Made by a program: the position numbers and the translations under genes. Source: Streptomyces zingiberis (lineage in GTDB: Bacteria > Actinomycetota > Actinomycetes > Streptomycetales > Streptomycetaceae). From it: DNA of 64,000 nucleotides. Below the pieces are notes generated by a model. That model had not been told where the DNA came from. It searched no databases and worked only from the letters and a program-made list of their open reading frames with translations. Shown here one piece after another: positions 15,473 to 22,386 of the stretch (its first letter is position 1; every line of letters begins with the position of its first letter). The stretch spans positions 98,697-162,696 of the forward strand of contig NZ_JAATEN010000014.1 of the NCBI RefSeq assembly GCF_012034935.1. Reading direction: 5' to 3'.

Positions 15473-16572
15473 GGGGAGCAGTCCTCCAGATTCCGGCCGG
15501 GCAGGTCGTCCTCCGTGACCGCGCCGTACAGCAGTTCCACGGTGCGCGGTGCCGTGATCGCGCCGTCCTGCCAGGCCCGGAGGACGGCCCGTCTCCAGAG
15601 GCGGCCCGTGGCACCGTTCGGGAGGTCCGGGGCGGGTTCGCCGCCCCGCACCGAGAGGAAGTCACCCCGGACCGGGGTGTCGGCCTTGATCCGCCGGGCT
15701 TCCGCGGGGTCGAGCAGTTCGCACTGGCGGGCCCGGGCCACCACGGCGCTCCAGGAGAGCCGGTGGTCGGCGGCGAGACCGATCAAGGTCGACCGTACGC
15801 CCTGCTCCGGACCGATCCGCTGCCACGCCCGCCGCACATCCTCCTCCGGCAGCAGGAACTCACCGGCGAACCGGTCGATGAGCTGCTCTCGCTCGTCCCG
15901 GGAGGCCGATACGCCCGTGTCGCTGTGGTATTTGTCCTGTAGCAGGTGGTGCCCCAGTTCGTGGGCAGCCGTCCACCGCCGCCGGGCGGGCGCGGACCTG
16001 CCGGTGATGACGGCGACTCCGTAGCCGTCATGAAGTAGAGAGGCGCCCTCCGCCTCCTCGTCCACGACCGTCAGGAACAGGCCCAGCGCCTCGGCCACGT
16101 CCACCAGCGCGGGCAGCGGGCCCGCGGGCGCGCCGATGGCCTTCCGCGCGGCGCGGGCCAGCGCGAGGGGATCCGCCGTCTCCCCTCTCCGGGCCGGTGC
16201 CGGGTCCGGAGCGGGCGGATGGAGAAAACCGTGCCCGACCAGCCACTCGGCATTGCGGGCGTGGGCTTCGAGACGGGCGTCCAGCCGGTACCGCGCCCGC
16301 GAGGCGGCGTCGGCCTCCTCCTCCAAGGCGGCGCGGCGGGACACCAGCGCGGCCGGCGGACGCGAGACGAAGTGCGCCGCCGGTACGTCGAGTGCCTCCG
16401 CGAGCTGGAAAAGTTCCAGGGCCGTGACCCGCCGGTCTCCCGCCTCGATCCGGACCAGGGCCGTGCGTTCGAGGCCCACCTGCTCGGCGAGCCGCCCCTG
16501 GCTGAGCCCTATGGCCTGGCGGGCCTCCGCGATTCGCTCGCCCACTTCGGGCCAGGTCGGCATCCCATCCAT
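15469..16572 (-). CDS. XRE-family HTH regulator with ImmA/IrrE-type metalloprotease domain
   Basis: A 367-residue fusion. Residues about 5-62 form an XRE helix-turn-helix (I-G-L-S-Q-G-R-L-A-E-Q-V-G-L-E-R-T-A-L-V-R-I-E-A-G). After a linker, a COG2856/ImmA-like domain has the zinc-protease motif H-E-L-G-H-H-L and a downstream D-R-F-A-G-E-F-L-L-P that supplies the third ligand. In phage and ICE systems ImmA cleaves a repressor; here the same chain carries the DNA-binding part and is followed by a PIN gene. ATG 16572 or 16563 could be the start; both lie within overlapping inverted repeats, suggesting autoregulation. Confidence 0.85.
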   Translation of the reverse strand: MDGMPTWPEVGERIAEARQAIGLSQGRLAEQVGLERTALVRIEAGDRRVTALELFQLAEALDVPAAHFVSRPPAALVSRRAALEEEADAASRARYRLDARLEAHARNAEWLVGHGFLHPPAPDPAPARRGETADPLALARAARKAIGAPAGPLPALVDVAEALGLFLTVVDEEAEGASLLHDGYGVAVITGRSAPARRRWTAAHELGHHLLQDKYHSDTGVSASRDEREQLIDRFAGEFLLPEEDVRRAWQRIGPEQGVRSTLIGLAADHRLSWSAVVARARQCELLDPAEARRIKADTPVRGDFLSVRGGEPAPDLPNGATGRLWRRAVLRAWQDGAITAPRTVELLYGAVTEDDLPGRNLEDCSP

Positions 16573-16591
16573 GTGTGGGATTTTTGCACAC
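16563..16591. promoter_or_regulatory. overlapping inverted repeats at the XRE gene start (candidate operator)
   Basis: Two perfect 5-bp inverted repeats overlap the start codon area: TCCCA(16563-16567)...TGGGA(16576-16580) and GTGTG(16573-16577)...CACAC(16587-16591). The interior ATTTTT is unusually AT-rich for this DNA. Position and symmetry fit autorepression by the XRE domain encoded immediately downstream. Confidence 0.45.
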
Positions 16592-16729
16592 CGTCGTCGG
16601 GTTCGCGGGAAAAGTAGCCCGAAAGGCGGCCCGGCGGACCGGGTGACCGCGGGGAAGGAACGGGCGGTGATCACCGGGCGTGGGGACGCGGTGGACGGAC
16701 CGCGTCCCCCCGCCCGTCACCGGGGCCGG

Positions 16730-16921
16730 TCAGCGCGGGGAGACGGCCACCGCCGCCGTGAAGTCCGACCAGGCGCCGGGGGAGAGGGCGAGGGCCGGTC
16801 TCCGTGTCTCCTTGGAGTCCCGGACGAGTACGCGGTCACGGGCGACGGCGATCTCGACGCAGTTGTCGCCACCCCCGCCGCTGTAGCTGCTCTTGAGCCA
16901 TTCAGTCCCGGTGGAGGGCAT
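16730..16921 (-). CDS. DUF397 domain protein (copy 3 of tandem set)
   Basis: A 63-residue DUF397 protein with the W-L-K-S-S-Y-S-G-G-G-G-D-N-C-V-E-I-A opening, R-V-L-V-R-D-S-K core and P-G-A-W-S-D-F tail. DUF397 proteins partner XRE/DUF5753 regulators (WhiJ/Scr1-like pairs) in Streptomyces development. AGAGGAG precedes ATG 16921. It is the last and most distal of three tandem copies. Confidence 0.93.
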   Translation of the reverse strand: MPSTGTEWLKSSYSGGGGDNCVEIAVARDRVLVRDSKETRRPALALSPGAWSDFTAAVAVSPR

Positions 16922-16955
16922 AGCGCTCCTCTGCTTGATGGGCCGGGTTGAGTGT

Positions 16956-17150
16956 TCAGCCGCCGATCTCCGCGCTCTCAGCCCGTGAGGTGAAGGCCGA
17001 CCACGCGGCTGGAGACAAGACCAGTGCTGGACGCCCGGTGTCCTTTGAGTCTCGGATATGGACGGCACCCGGGGATATGGCGACTTCGATGCAGTTGCCG
17101 CCGCCTCCGCCGCTGTAGCTGCTCTTGAACCATTCAGGGGCCAGGTCCAT
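16956..17150 (-). CDS. DUF397 domain protein (copy 2 of tandem set)
   Basis: A 64-residue DUF397 protein (W-F-K-S-S-Y-S-G-G-G-G-G-N-C-I-E-V-A; H-I-R-D-S-K-D-T-G-R-P-A-L). It differs from its neighbours enough to be an old duplication rather than a recent one. ATG 17150 is 37 nt after the stop of copy 1, with GAGGAG-like sequence in between, so the three copies are likely one transcript. Confidence 0.93.
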   Translation of the reverse strand: MDLAPEWFKSSYSGGGGGNCIEVAISPGAVHIRDSKDTGRPALVLSPAAWSAFTSRAESAEIGG

Positions 17151-17186
17151 GGTGCTCCTCAGGATGGAGGCTGGTGCGGCCGGTTG

Positions 17187-17381
17187 TCAGTCACGGGCGC
17201 GCAGGTTCGCACTCCTCGCGGCGAAAGCCGACCAGGCAGTCGGTGAGACGGTGAGGGCCGGCCTCTCGAGGCCCTTCGAGTCCCGCACCTGGACGGAGTG
17301 CGGGTGTATGGCGATCTCGACGCAGTTGTCACCGGAGCTGCCGCTGTAACTGCTCTTGATCCAGATCTGGTCGGTACTCAT
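17187..17381 (-). CDS. DUF397 domain protein (copy 1 of tandem set)
   Basis: A 64-residue DUF397 protein (W-I-K-S-S-Y-S-G-S-S-G-D-N-C-V-E-I-A; Q-V-R-D-S-K-G-L-E-R-P-A-L). Its ATG overlaps the stop of the DUF5753 fragment by 4 nt, the normal coupling of an xre-DUF5753 gene to its DUF397 partner. The coupling has outlived the truncation of the regulator. Confidence 0.93.
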   Translation of the reverse strand: MSTDQIWIKSSYSGSSGDNCVEIAIHPHSVQVRDSKGLERPALTVSPTAWSAFAARSANLRARD

Positions 17382-17686
17382 AGGTCTCCTAGCATCTGCT
17401 CCAACAGGCGCACCGTGGCTTCGCGGCCGAGAGCCTGTGAGCGCAGCTTCCCATAGCGTTGAAGCATCGCGCTGACGTCTTTCGGGCCTGTGATCAGGAT
17501 GCTCGATTGCTGGCCTTCGGAGTACCCCACCCACTTGGTCTCGGGCGTCTCCGCCAGGTAGATGAGCCCGTCGACTCCTGCGTGATCTTCCTGGCGCAGT
17601 GGCATGACTTGGACCTCGACGTTCCGTCGGTTCCCTCCTCCCGTCCGTCGTACCCCTGGTGCCACACTCGGTCCGTCAATGGTCAC
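17378..17686 (-). pseudogene. truncated DUF5753 regulator (C-terminal fragment, HTH lost)
   Basis: Encodes about 102 residues equal only to the C-terminal third of XRE/DUF5753 proteins: V-E-V-Q-V-M-P-L-R-Q-E, G-L-I-Y-L-A-E-T-P-E, V-G-Y-S-E-G-Q, and Q-R-Y-G-K-L-R-S-Q-A-L. Full-length members are about 280 residues with an N-terminal XRE domain; nothing upstream encodes that part, and the divergent kinase gene starts only 100 nt away. GTG 17686 opens the remaining frame, which could still yield a short HTH-less protein. It is either a pseudogene or a reduced, possibly dominant-negative, partner for the DUF397 proteins. Confidence 0.75.
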
Positions 17687-17716
17687 CCAGGGTCACTGAC
17701 CCGGTCCAGCGGATCG

Positions 17717-17742
17717 GCTGATACAGCGTCATCTGTATCAGC
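17717..17742. promoter_or_regulatory. perfect 26-bp palindromic operator candidate
   Basis: Arms GCTGATACAG (17717-17726) and CTGTATCAGC (17733-17742) are perfect reverse complements around a 6-nt spacer. It sits between the truncated DUF5753 gene (minus) and the anti-sigma kinase gene (plus) with no U-tract, so an operator is likelier than a terminator. A second palindrome, GGTCACTGACC, lies beside it at 17691-17701. Confidence 0.65.
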
Positions 17743-17787
17743 GTCGTTCCTGCCCAGTGGGGCGGCGGAGGCGGAACGCTCGCCTCC

Positions 17788-18252
17788 ATGACAGTTCCAG
17801 GAGCTGAAGTTCCGGTTACCGTACGTACGTTCGCGCACCGCTTCTCGTCCACGCGGCGCGGGGCCCGTGTCGCCCGGCTGCTCGCCGAGCACCGGCTGAC
17901 CGACTGGGGGGTGCCGCGCGGCAGCCGGGCCTTCGACGCCGCGGTCCTCGTGATCGCGGAACTCACCTCGAACGCCGTCCTGCACGGGCTCGTCCCGGGA
18001 CGCGACTGCGCGTTGCGCCTGACGTGGGACACCGGGGCCGGGGTCCTGCGGATCGAGGTGTCCGACACCCGTCCCGGCCGCCCCGCCCGCGGCGAACCGG
18101 CGGCGGAGTGCGACCGCGGCCGCGGGCTGCTCCTGGTGGAGGCCGTGGCCCTCCGCTGGGGTGTGCGTGACCGGAACGGGCCGGGCAAGACCGTCTGGGC
18201 GGAGTGCGCGGCCGGCGGCGGCCGCCCGGACACCGGTGATGCCGGGAAGTGA
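17788..18252 (+). CDS. ATP-binding anti-sigma-factor-like (HATPase) protein
   Basis: A 154-residue protein of the RsbW/SpoIIAB-like HATPase family. N-box: I-A-E-L-T-S-N-A-V-L-H-G. G1 box region: L-R-I-E-V-S-D-T-R-P-G-R-P. A glycine loop R-G-R-G-L-L-L-V-E-A-V-A is followed by W-G-V-R-D and a late G-K-T-V-W-A-E-C. Such stand-alone kinases accompany xre-DUF5753/DUF397 gene pairs throughout Streptomyces (abaA/whiJ-type loci), which matches the neighbourhood. The partner sigma factor or anti-anti-sigma factor is not identifiable here. Confidence 0.85.
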   Translation: MTVPGAEVPVTVRTFAHRFSSTRRGARVARLLAEHRLTDWGVPRGSRAFDAAVLVIAELTSNAVLHGLVPGRDCALRLTWDTGAGVLRIEVSDTRPGRPARGEPAAECDRGRGLLLVEAVALRWGVRDRNGPGKTVWAECAAGGGRPDTGDAGK

Positions 18253-18309
18253 CCGTCCGCCGTCGCGTAACTCCCCGGCATGGGCGGCCGGGGAGGAAGA
18301 GGGCCCGGC

Positions 18310-18555
18310 TCAGTGCTCCCGTGCGTAGGTCATGATCCACGCGACGGTGAGGACGACTCCGAGAACCCCTACGCCGAGGATGCCGAGCGCCGTCCAGATC
18401 CCGTTTCCGTCCATCGCGGATCGCACCCCGCCGGCGAGCCCGCCGACAGCCATGCAGATGCCGAGGACGAACGCCCGCGAACCGTGCGGGGTCAGCCGGC
18501 GCCGCAGGCTCGGGCCCCGGCGGCCGGGCGGTGGCGGGCCTGCGGAGTGTGTCAT
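18310..18555 (-). CDS. small two-helix membrane protein
   Basis: An 81-residue protein with a basic, proline-rich N-terminus (about 28 residues) and two hydrophobic segments, about 29-46 and 55-76, ending in Y-A-R-E-H. Positive-inside topology would place both ends in the cytoplasm. ATG 18555 has GGAAGG about 13 nt upstream. No family recognised. Confidence 0.6.
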   Translation of the reverse strand: MTHSAGPPPPGRRGPSLRRRLTPHGSRAFVLGICMAVGGLAGGVRSAMDGNGIWTALGILGVGVLGVVLTVAWIMTYAREH

Positions 18556-18773
18556 CGGAGCGTCACCTTCCCGGTGCTGCGGAGGTGTTCACGTGGGTGT
18601 CGCCCGGCTCCTTCTTCGACGGGGGTAGACCTGATCCTGCCGACCGAGTTCAACCGCCCCAGGGGCCGCCGCGCCGTCGCCACGCGATAGGGCAAGCCGG
18701 CGGTCCGCCATGAGGCGGCCGTCCTCATCGCTGCCGTCGGCGAGTGGCTGTGATCAGTACCTCCACAGCCGTC

Positions 18774-19742
18774 CTACGCGACCTTGACCACGTACTTGCC
18801 CTGGACGCCGCCCGCTTCCAGTGCCTGGTGTGCCGCCGCTGTCTCCTCCAGGGGGAAGACCCTGTCCACCGCAGGGCTCAGCTTGCCCTCGACCACATGG
18901 CGGGCGAGGTCGTCGAAGTCCGCCCGCGTGGGGTTGCCGCTGAAGAAACGCACCCGGCCCTTTCCGTGGACCGTGCTGGCCGCGAGGTAGCCGAGCGACG
19001 CCGCGGGCCGTTTCAGGTCGAAGGCGATGGTGACCATACGCCCGCCCGGATCCAGGAGGCGCCGGAACGCCCGCAGGTCGGTCCCCGCGGTGTCCAGGAC
19101 CACGTCGAAGCGGCCCAGTTCCGTCGGCCGCACGGTCCGGTGGTCGACGGCCTTGTGCGCGCCGAGCCCGCGGACGAAGTCGAGGTTGGCCGCACGGGCC
19201 AGGGCCGTGACCTCGGCGCCGTACGCCCGTCCGAGCTGGACGGCGGCGTTGCCGACACCGCCCGAAGCACCCCGGACGAGGAGCCGTTCGCCGGGGCGCA
19301 GCCCGGCTTTGTCCCGCAGCGCGGTGATGGCCGTGGTGGCCACCGGCAGCGCGGCGGCGTCCACCGGGTCGAGGCCGTCGGGGAGCCGGCCGACCCGCTC
19401 GGCGGGTACGGTCACGTACTCGGCGGCGCTGCCGAACCCGGAGGTGCGGCCCAAGACCCCCCATACGCGGTCCCCGGCCGCGAACCGGGTGACTCCGGCC
19501 CCCGGTGCGGCGACCTCGCCGGTGAAGTCCAAGCCGACGCGCTTGGGGAATGTGCGGCCGCTCAGGAGGCGGAGCCGGCCGGCACGTGCTGCCAGTTCGC
19601 CGCCGTTGACGCTGGACGCGCGCACCTTCACCAGGACCTCGCCGGGGGCCGGCTCGGGGCGTGGCACGTGGCCCGTGTAGAGCACATCGGGGCCGCCGTA
19701 GCGGTCGTAGAGCACTGCCTTCATCATGCGGTCGTCGTTCAT
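18774..19742 (-). CDS. zinc-free quinone-oxidoreductase-like alcohol dehydrogenase (MDR family)
   Basis: A 322-residue medium-chain dehydrogenase/reductase. It starts MKAVLYDRYGGPDVLY-like, has the G-L-D-F-T-G-E-V segment, the nucleotide-binding V-R-G-A-S-G-G-V-G-N-A-A-V-Q-L, and the QOR-type end E-A-G-G-V-Q-G-K-Y-V-V-K-V. No zinc-ligand set is present, so an NADPH:quinone reductase/enone reductase role is likely. ATG 19742 is preceded by AAAGGCGG. Divergent from a TetR gene with a palindrome between them, so probably repressed by it. Confidence 0.88.
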   Translation of the reverse strand: MNDDRMMKAVLYDRYGGPDVLYTGHVPRPEPAPGEVLVKVRASSVNGGELAARAGRLRLLSGRTFPKRVGLDFTGEVAAPGAGVTRFAAGDRVWGVLGRTSGFGSAAEYVTVPAERVGRLPDGLDPVDAAALPVATTAITALRDKAGLRPGERLLVRGASGGVGNAAVQLGRAYGAEVTALARAANLDFVRGLGAHKAVDHRTVRPTELGRFDVVLDTAGTDLRAFRRLLDPGGRMVTIAFDLKRPAASLGYLAASTVHGKGRVRFFSGNPTRADFDDLARHVVEGKLSPAVDRVFPLEETAAAHQALEAGGVQGKYVVKVA

Positions 19743-19799
19743 CGTTCCGCCTTTGCCGCCGGGGACCGTACGGGGATCTGGCACCGACCGTAAGCTCCT

Positions 19800-19821
19800 A
19801 AGTGGACGCAATCGTCCACTT
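19800..19821. promoter_or_regulatory. TetR-type operator in the oxidoreductase/tetR divergon
   Basis: Perfect 9-bp arms AAGTGGACG (19800-19808) and CGTCCACTT (19813-19821) around CAAT. It lies between the two divergent starts, 23 nt before the tetR ATG, as expected for an autoregulating TetR-family repressor that also controls the oxidoreductase. Confidence 0.75.
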
Positions 19822-19843
19822 GGACCGGAAGCGAGAGACAGTG

Positions 19844-20524
19844 ATGGCGGAATCCTCTCGGATCACAGCCCGGGACGGGGTGCGGGCGGACGCCCGGCGC
19901 AACCGGGAGCGCGTCCTCGTCGCCGCCCGTGCGGTCTTCGCGGAGCACGGGATCGACGCCCCGATGGCGACCGTGGCCCGACGGGCCGGGGTCGGCGTGG
20001 CGACGCTGTACCGGCATTTCCCGACCCGGGACGCCCTGGTGAGAGGCGCGTTCGCGCAGCAGATGGAGACCTGCGCGCGGGCGCTCACCGAGGCTCTGGC
20101 CGCCCCTGACCCGTGGCAGGGTTTCCAGCACCTGGTCGAGACCGTCTGCGCTCTGCAACGGGAGGAACGCGGGTTCCCCGCCGCGTTCGTCGCGGCCTTC
20201 CCGGAAACCGCGTCGGAACACGCGCGGTCCCGGCGGCGAGCCGAGCGGGACTTCACGACTCTCGTACGCAGGGCCCAGGCGTCGGGCGCGCTACGGGCCG
20301 ATTTTCACCCGTCCGACCTCGCCGTGGTCCTCTTGGCACACTGCGGTCTGGCGACCGCCCTGCCGGACGACGGTGCGGCGTCCCGGCGCCTGGTGGCCTA
20401 TCTGCTCCAGTCGTTCCGCACCGACCCGGCCAACGGACCGCTGCCCCCACCGGCCGCACTGGCACTGCGCAGCCTCCCGATGGCACCGGACGGTCCCCAG
20501 GGGCAACGACCCTCCCGAGCCTGA
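19844..20524 (+). CDS. TetR/AcrR family transcriptional regulator
   Basis: A 226-residue regulator. The N-terminal HTH is clear: R-V-L-V-A-A-R-A-V-F-A-E-H-G, M-A-T-V-A-R-R-A-G-V-G-V-A-T-L-Y-R-H-F-P-T-R. The ligand domain is the C-terminal type common in Streptomyces regulators paired with MDR oxidoreductases. ATG 19844 is preferred; GTG 19841 is also in frame. It likely binds the palindrome at 19800-19821 and responds to a small electrophile or quinone-like ligand (inference from the divergent gene). Confidence 0.93.
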   Translation: MAESSRITARDGVRADARRNRERVLVAARAVFAEHGIDAPMATVARRAGVGVATLYRHFPTRDALVRGAFAQQMETCARALTEALAAPDPWQGFQHLVETVCALQREERGFPAAFVAAFPETASEHARSRRRAERDFTTLVRRAQASGALRADFHPSDLAVVLLAHCGLATALPDDGAASRRLVAYLLQSFRTDPANGPLPPPAALALRSLPMAPDGPQGQRPSRA

Positions 20525-20579
20525 CGGGAAACGGTACGTGCCGCAGAGCACATCCAGCCCGGCAACTCCCCCTTCGCCT

Positions 20580-20642
20580 CGGGGCGGGGAGCGCCGGGTG
20601 GATGTCGGAGAGGACGGCGACGCGCCCGGTCGTCCCGGTCAT
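20580..20642 (-). pseudogene. N-terminal remnant of a metallophosphoesterase gene
   Basis: On the minus strand an ATG at 20642 begins M-T-G-T-T-G-R-V-A-V-L-S-D-I-H-P-A-L-P-A. This is the start of calcineurin-like phosphoesterases (R-V-A-V-L-S-D-I-H-G-x-L-P-A). The similarity stops after about 20 residues and the frame continues as unrelated Pro/Arg-rich sequence antisense to the tetR end. The rest of 20525-20890 is GC-rich spacer without a gene. Confidence 0.5.
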
Positions 20643-20890
20643 GAGGGCGACCGTAGCGGCGCCGGGCGGGCGGAGCGGTGCGGTTCACCCACCGCGAAAC
20701 CGCGCCCGGACGCGCCCGGCCGCCCCCGGAAAAGTCCCGCCCCTCCGCCTGCCCGCCGACCGCTCAGTACCCGAGGGCCGCGCTCTGGGGCCCACCGTCA
20801 GCGAGGCCCACTGCCCCGGGATCCTCGCGTGGAGTCCGAGGCCCGCCGTCCGGACGCCGAGACTTCCGCGCGGAGCCCGGGGCCCGTCGC

Positions 20891-21523
20891 TCAGACGCCG
20901 AGGCTCGCCGCGCGGAGCTTGGCGACGGCGTCCTGGTCGCCGTCCGTCTCCACGCGGGCCTTGTCCTGGCGGCCGTAGAGGAAGAGGATCAGCTCGCCCG
21001 GCTCGCCGGTGACCGTCACCACCGGCAGGCCCTTGCGGGCGACGGCGGTGCGCCCGTCGGGGCGGCGCAGCACCACGCCGACCGGGGCCTTGCGCCCCAG
21101 CACCCGCGCCATCCGCTCGATACGGGACCACAGGGCGTCGGCGAAGACCGGGTCCAGCTCGCGCGGCGTCCAGTCCGGCGTGGCGCGGCGGACGTCCTCC
21201 GCGTGCACGTAGAACTCGACGGTGTTCGCCGCCTCGTCCACCTGCTTCAGGGCGAACGGCGACACCCGGGGCGGGCCGGTGCGGATGAGCTGGAGCAGCT
21301 CCTCGTAGGGCTTCGCGGTGAACTCCTTCGACACCCGGTCGTGGCGGGAGGCCAGCGGCTTGACGAACATCCCGGCGGCCGCGTCGGGACGCCGCTCGCG
21401 GACCACCAGGTGCACGGCGAGGTCGCGGGTGGTCCACCCCTCGCACAGGGTGGGCGCCTCCGGACCGGAGGTCTCCAACAGATCGGCCAGGAGCAGGCGT
21501 TCACGCTTCGCATGGGTCGACAT
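20891..21523 (-). CDS. TIGR03085-family protein (mycothiol-dependent isomerase-like DinB fold)
   Basis: A 210-residue protein of the maleylpyruvate-isomerase/DinB-like four-helix group. It starts L-L-A-D-L-L-E-T-S-G-P-E-A-P-T-L-C-E-G-W-T-T-R-D-L-A-V-H-L, where the W-T-x-R-D-L-x-x-H part supplies the metal-binding His. F-Y-V-H-A-E-D-V-R-R gives the next His, and the C-terminal part has V-T-G-E-P-G-E-L-I-L-F-L-Y-G-R. These proteins are linked to mycothiol chemistry in actinobacteria; the substrate is unknown. ATG 21523 has TAGGGT 7 nt upstream, so it is probably leaderless. It sits directly before hisI on the opposite strand, 216 nt away. Confidence 0.85.
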   Translation of the reverse strand: MSTHAKRERLLLADLLETSGPEAPTLCEGWTTRDLAVHLVVRERRPDAAAGMFVKPLASRHDRVSKEFTAKPYEELLQLIRTGPPRVSPFALKQVDEAANTVEFYVHAEDVRRATPDWTPRELDPVFADALWSRIERMARVLGRKAPVGVVLRRPDGRTAVARKGLPVVTVTGEPGELILFLYGRQDKARVETDGDQDAVAKLRAASLGV

Positions 21524-21739
21524 ACCGGCCACCCTACGACTGTCCCGGCGAAGCGGCCACGACCGCGCCCGGCCGCGCCGCGCCCGGGGTTCGTGGCGCT
21601 CGTCACCGCCCGGCGCCGGCGTGGCCCCCGCCGGGCCTGCCGCGAACCGGTCCCGGCCCGGCCGGCGCCGTGGGGCAGGGCCGGGGACGACGGCCGGACG
21701 GATTTCCGTCCGGCTCCGCGGCGGCGGCAGAATGACGCC

Positions 21740-22234
21740 ATGCCCACCGAGTCCACCGAGCCCACCGAGCCCGGCGAGTCCACCGGCTCCGCCGAACCGG
21801 CCCGTCCCACCGGCAGCCCCTCCGGCAGCCTTTCCGCCGGCCCCGGCACCGCCGCCCCCGACGCTCCCGGCCCCTCCCGCCTGGACCCCGCCGTCGCCGC
21901 CCGGCTGAAGCGGAACGCCGACGGGCTCGTCCCCGCGATCGCGCAGCAGTACGACACCGGCGAGGTGCTGATGCTGGGGTGGATGGACGACGAGGCCCTG
22001 CACCGCACCCTCACCACCGGCCGCTGCACCTACTGGAGCCGCAGCCGTGGCGCGTACTGGGTCAAGGGCGACACCTCCGGTCACGTCCAGCACGTGAAGT
22101 CCGTGGCGCTCGACTGCGACGGGGACACGGTGCTCGTCAAGGTGGACCAGGTGGGCGCCGCCTGCCACACCGGCGACCGCACCTGCTTCGACGCGGACGA
22201 ACTGCCGCTCGGGCCGCCGGTCACCGGCGCCTGA
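21740..22234 (+). CDS. hisI: phosphoribosyl-AMP cyclohydrolase
   Basis: A 164-residue HisI that opens the adenine ring of PR-AMP. The first 46 residues are a Ser/Glu/Pro/Gly-rich tail, unusual for the family (normally about 110-130 residues). The core is standard: M-L-G-W-M-D-D-E-A-L-H, T-Y-W-S-R-S-R-G-A-Y-W-V-K-G-D-T-S-G-H-V-Q, D-C-D-G-D-T-V-L-V-K-V, and C-H-T-G-D-R-T-C-F with zinc-binding cysteines. CAGAAT (21728-21733) lies 6 nt before the ATG, suggesting a leaderless start. Monofunctional; hisE is not in the window. Confidence 0.95.
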   Translation: MPTESTEPTEPGESTGSAEPARPTGSPSGSLSAGPGTAAPDAPGPSRLDPAVAARLKRNADGLVPAIAQQYDTGEVLMLGWMDDEALHRTLTTGRCTYWSRSRGAYWVKGDTSGHVQHVKSVALDCDGDTVLVKVDQVGAACHTGDRTCFDADELPLGPPVTGA

Positions 22235-22372
22235 CCTGCCGCGCGTCCGGCCCGCGCCGGGACGCCCCGCCGGTGTCGCCGCGGCATCGGGCCGGGCCGG
22301 TGGGTGCGCGGGTTTTCCCCTGTTCCACCGGCCGCATCGTGAAACAGCCGCGGGCAGCCCCGCCCGCCCCAC

Positions 22373-22378
22373 TAGGAT
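22373..22378 (+). promoter_or_regulatory. TAGGAT -10 element of a leaderless trpE promoter
   Basis: TAGGAT matches the Streptomyces vegetative -10 consensus and ends 8 nt before the trpE ATG, placing the transcription start at or within 2 nt of the start codon. No -35 of quality is present at 17-18 nt. No trp-codon leader peptide precedes trpE. Confidence 0.6.
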
Positions 22379-22386
22379 CCGGGCCC

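Noticed and set aside
22235..22386. trp leader peptide/attenuator before trpE
   Set aside because: No tandem Trp codons, and the TAGGAT box 8 nt before the ATG implies no leader RNA.
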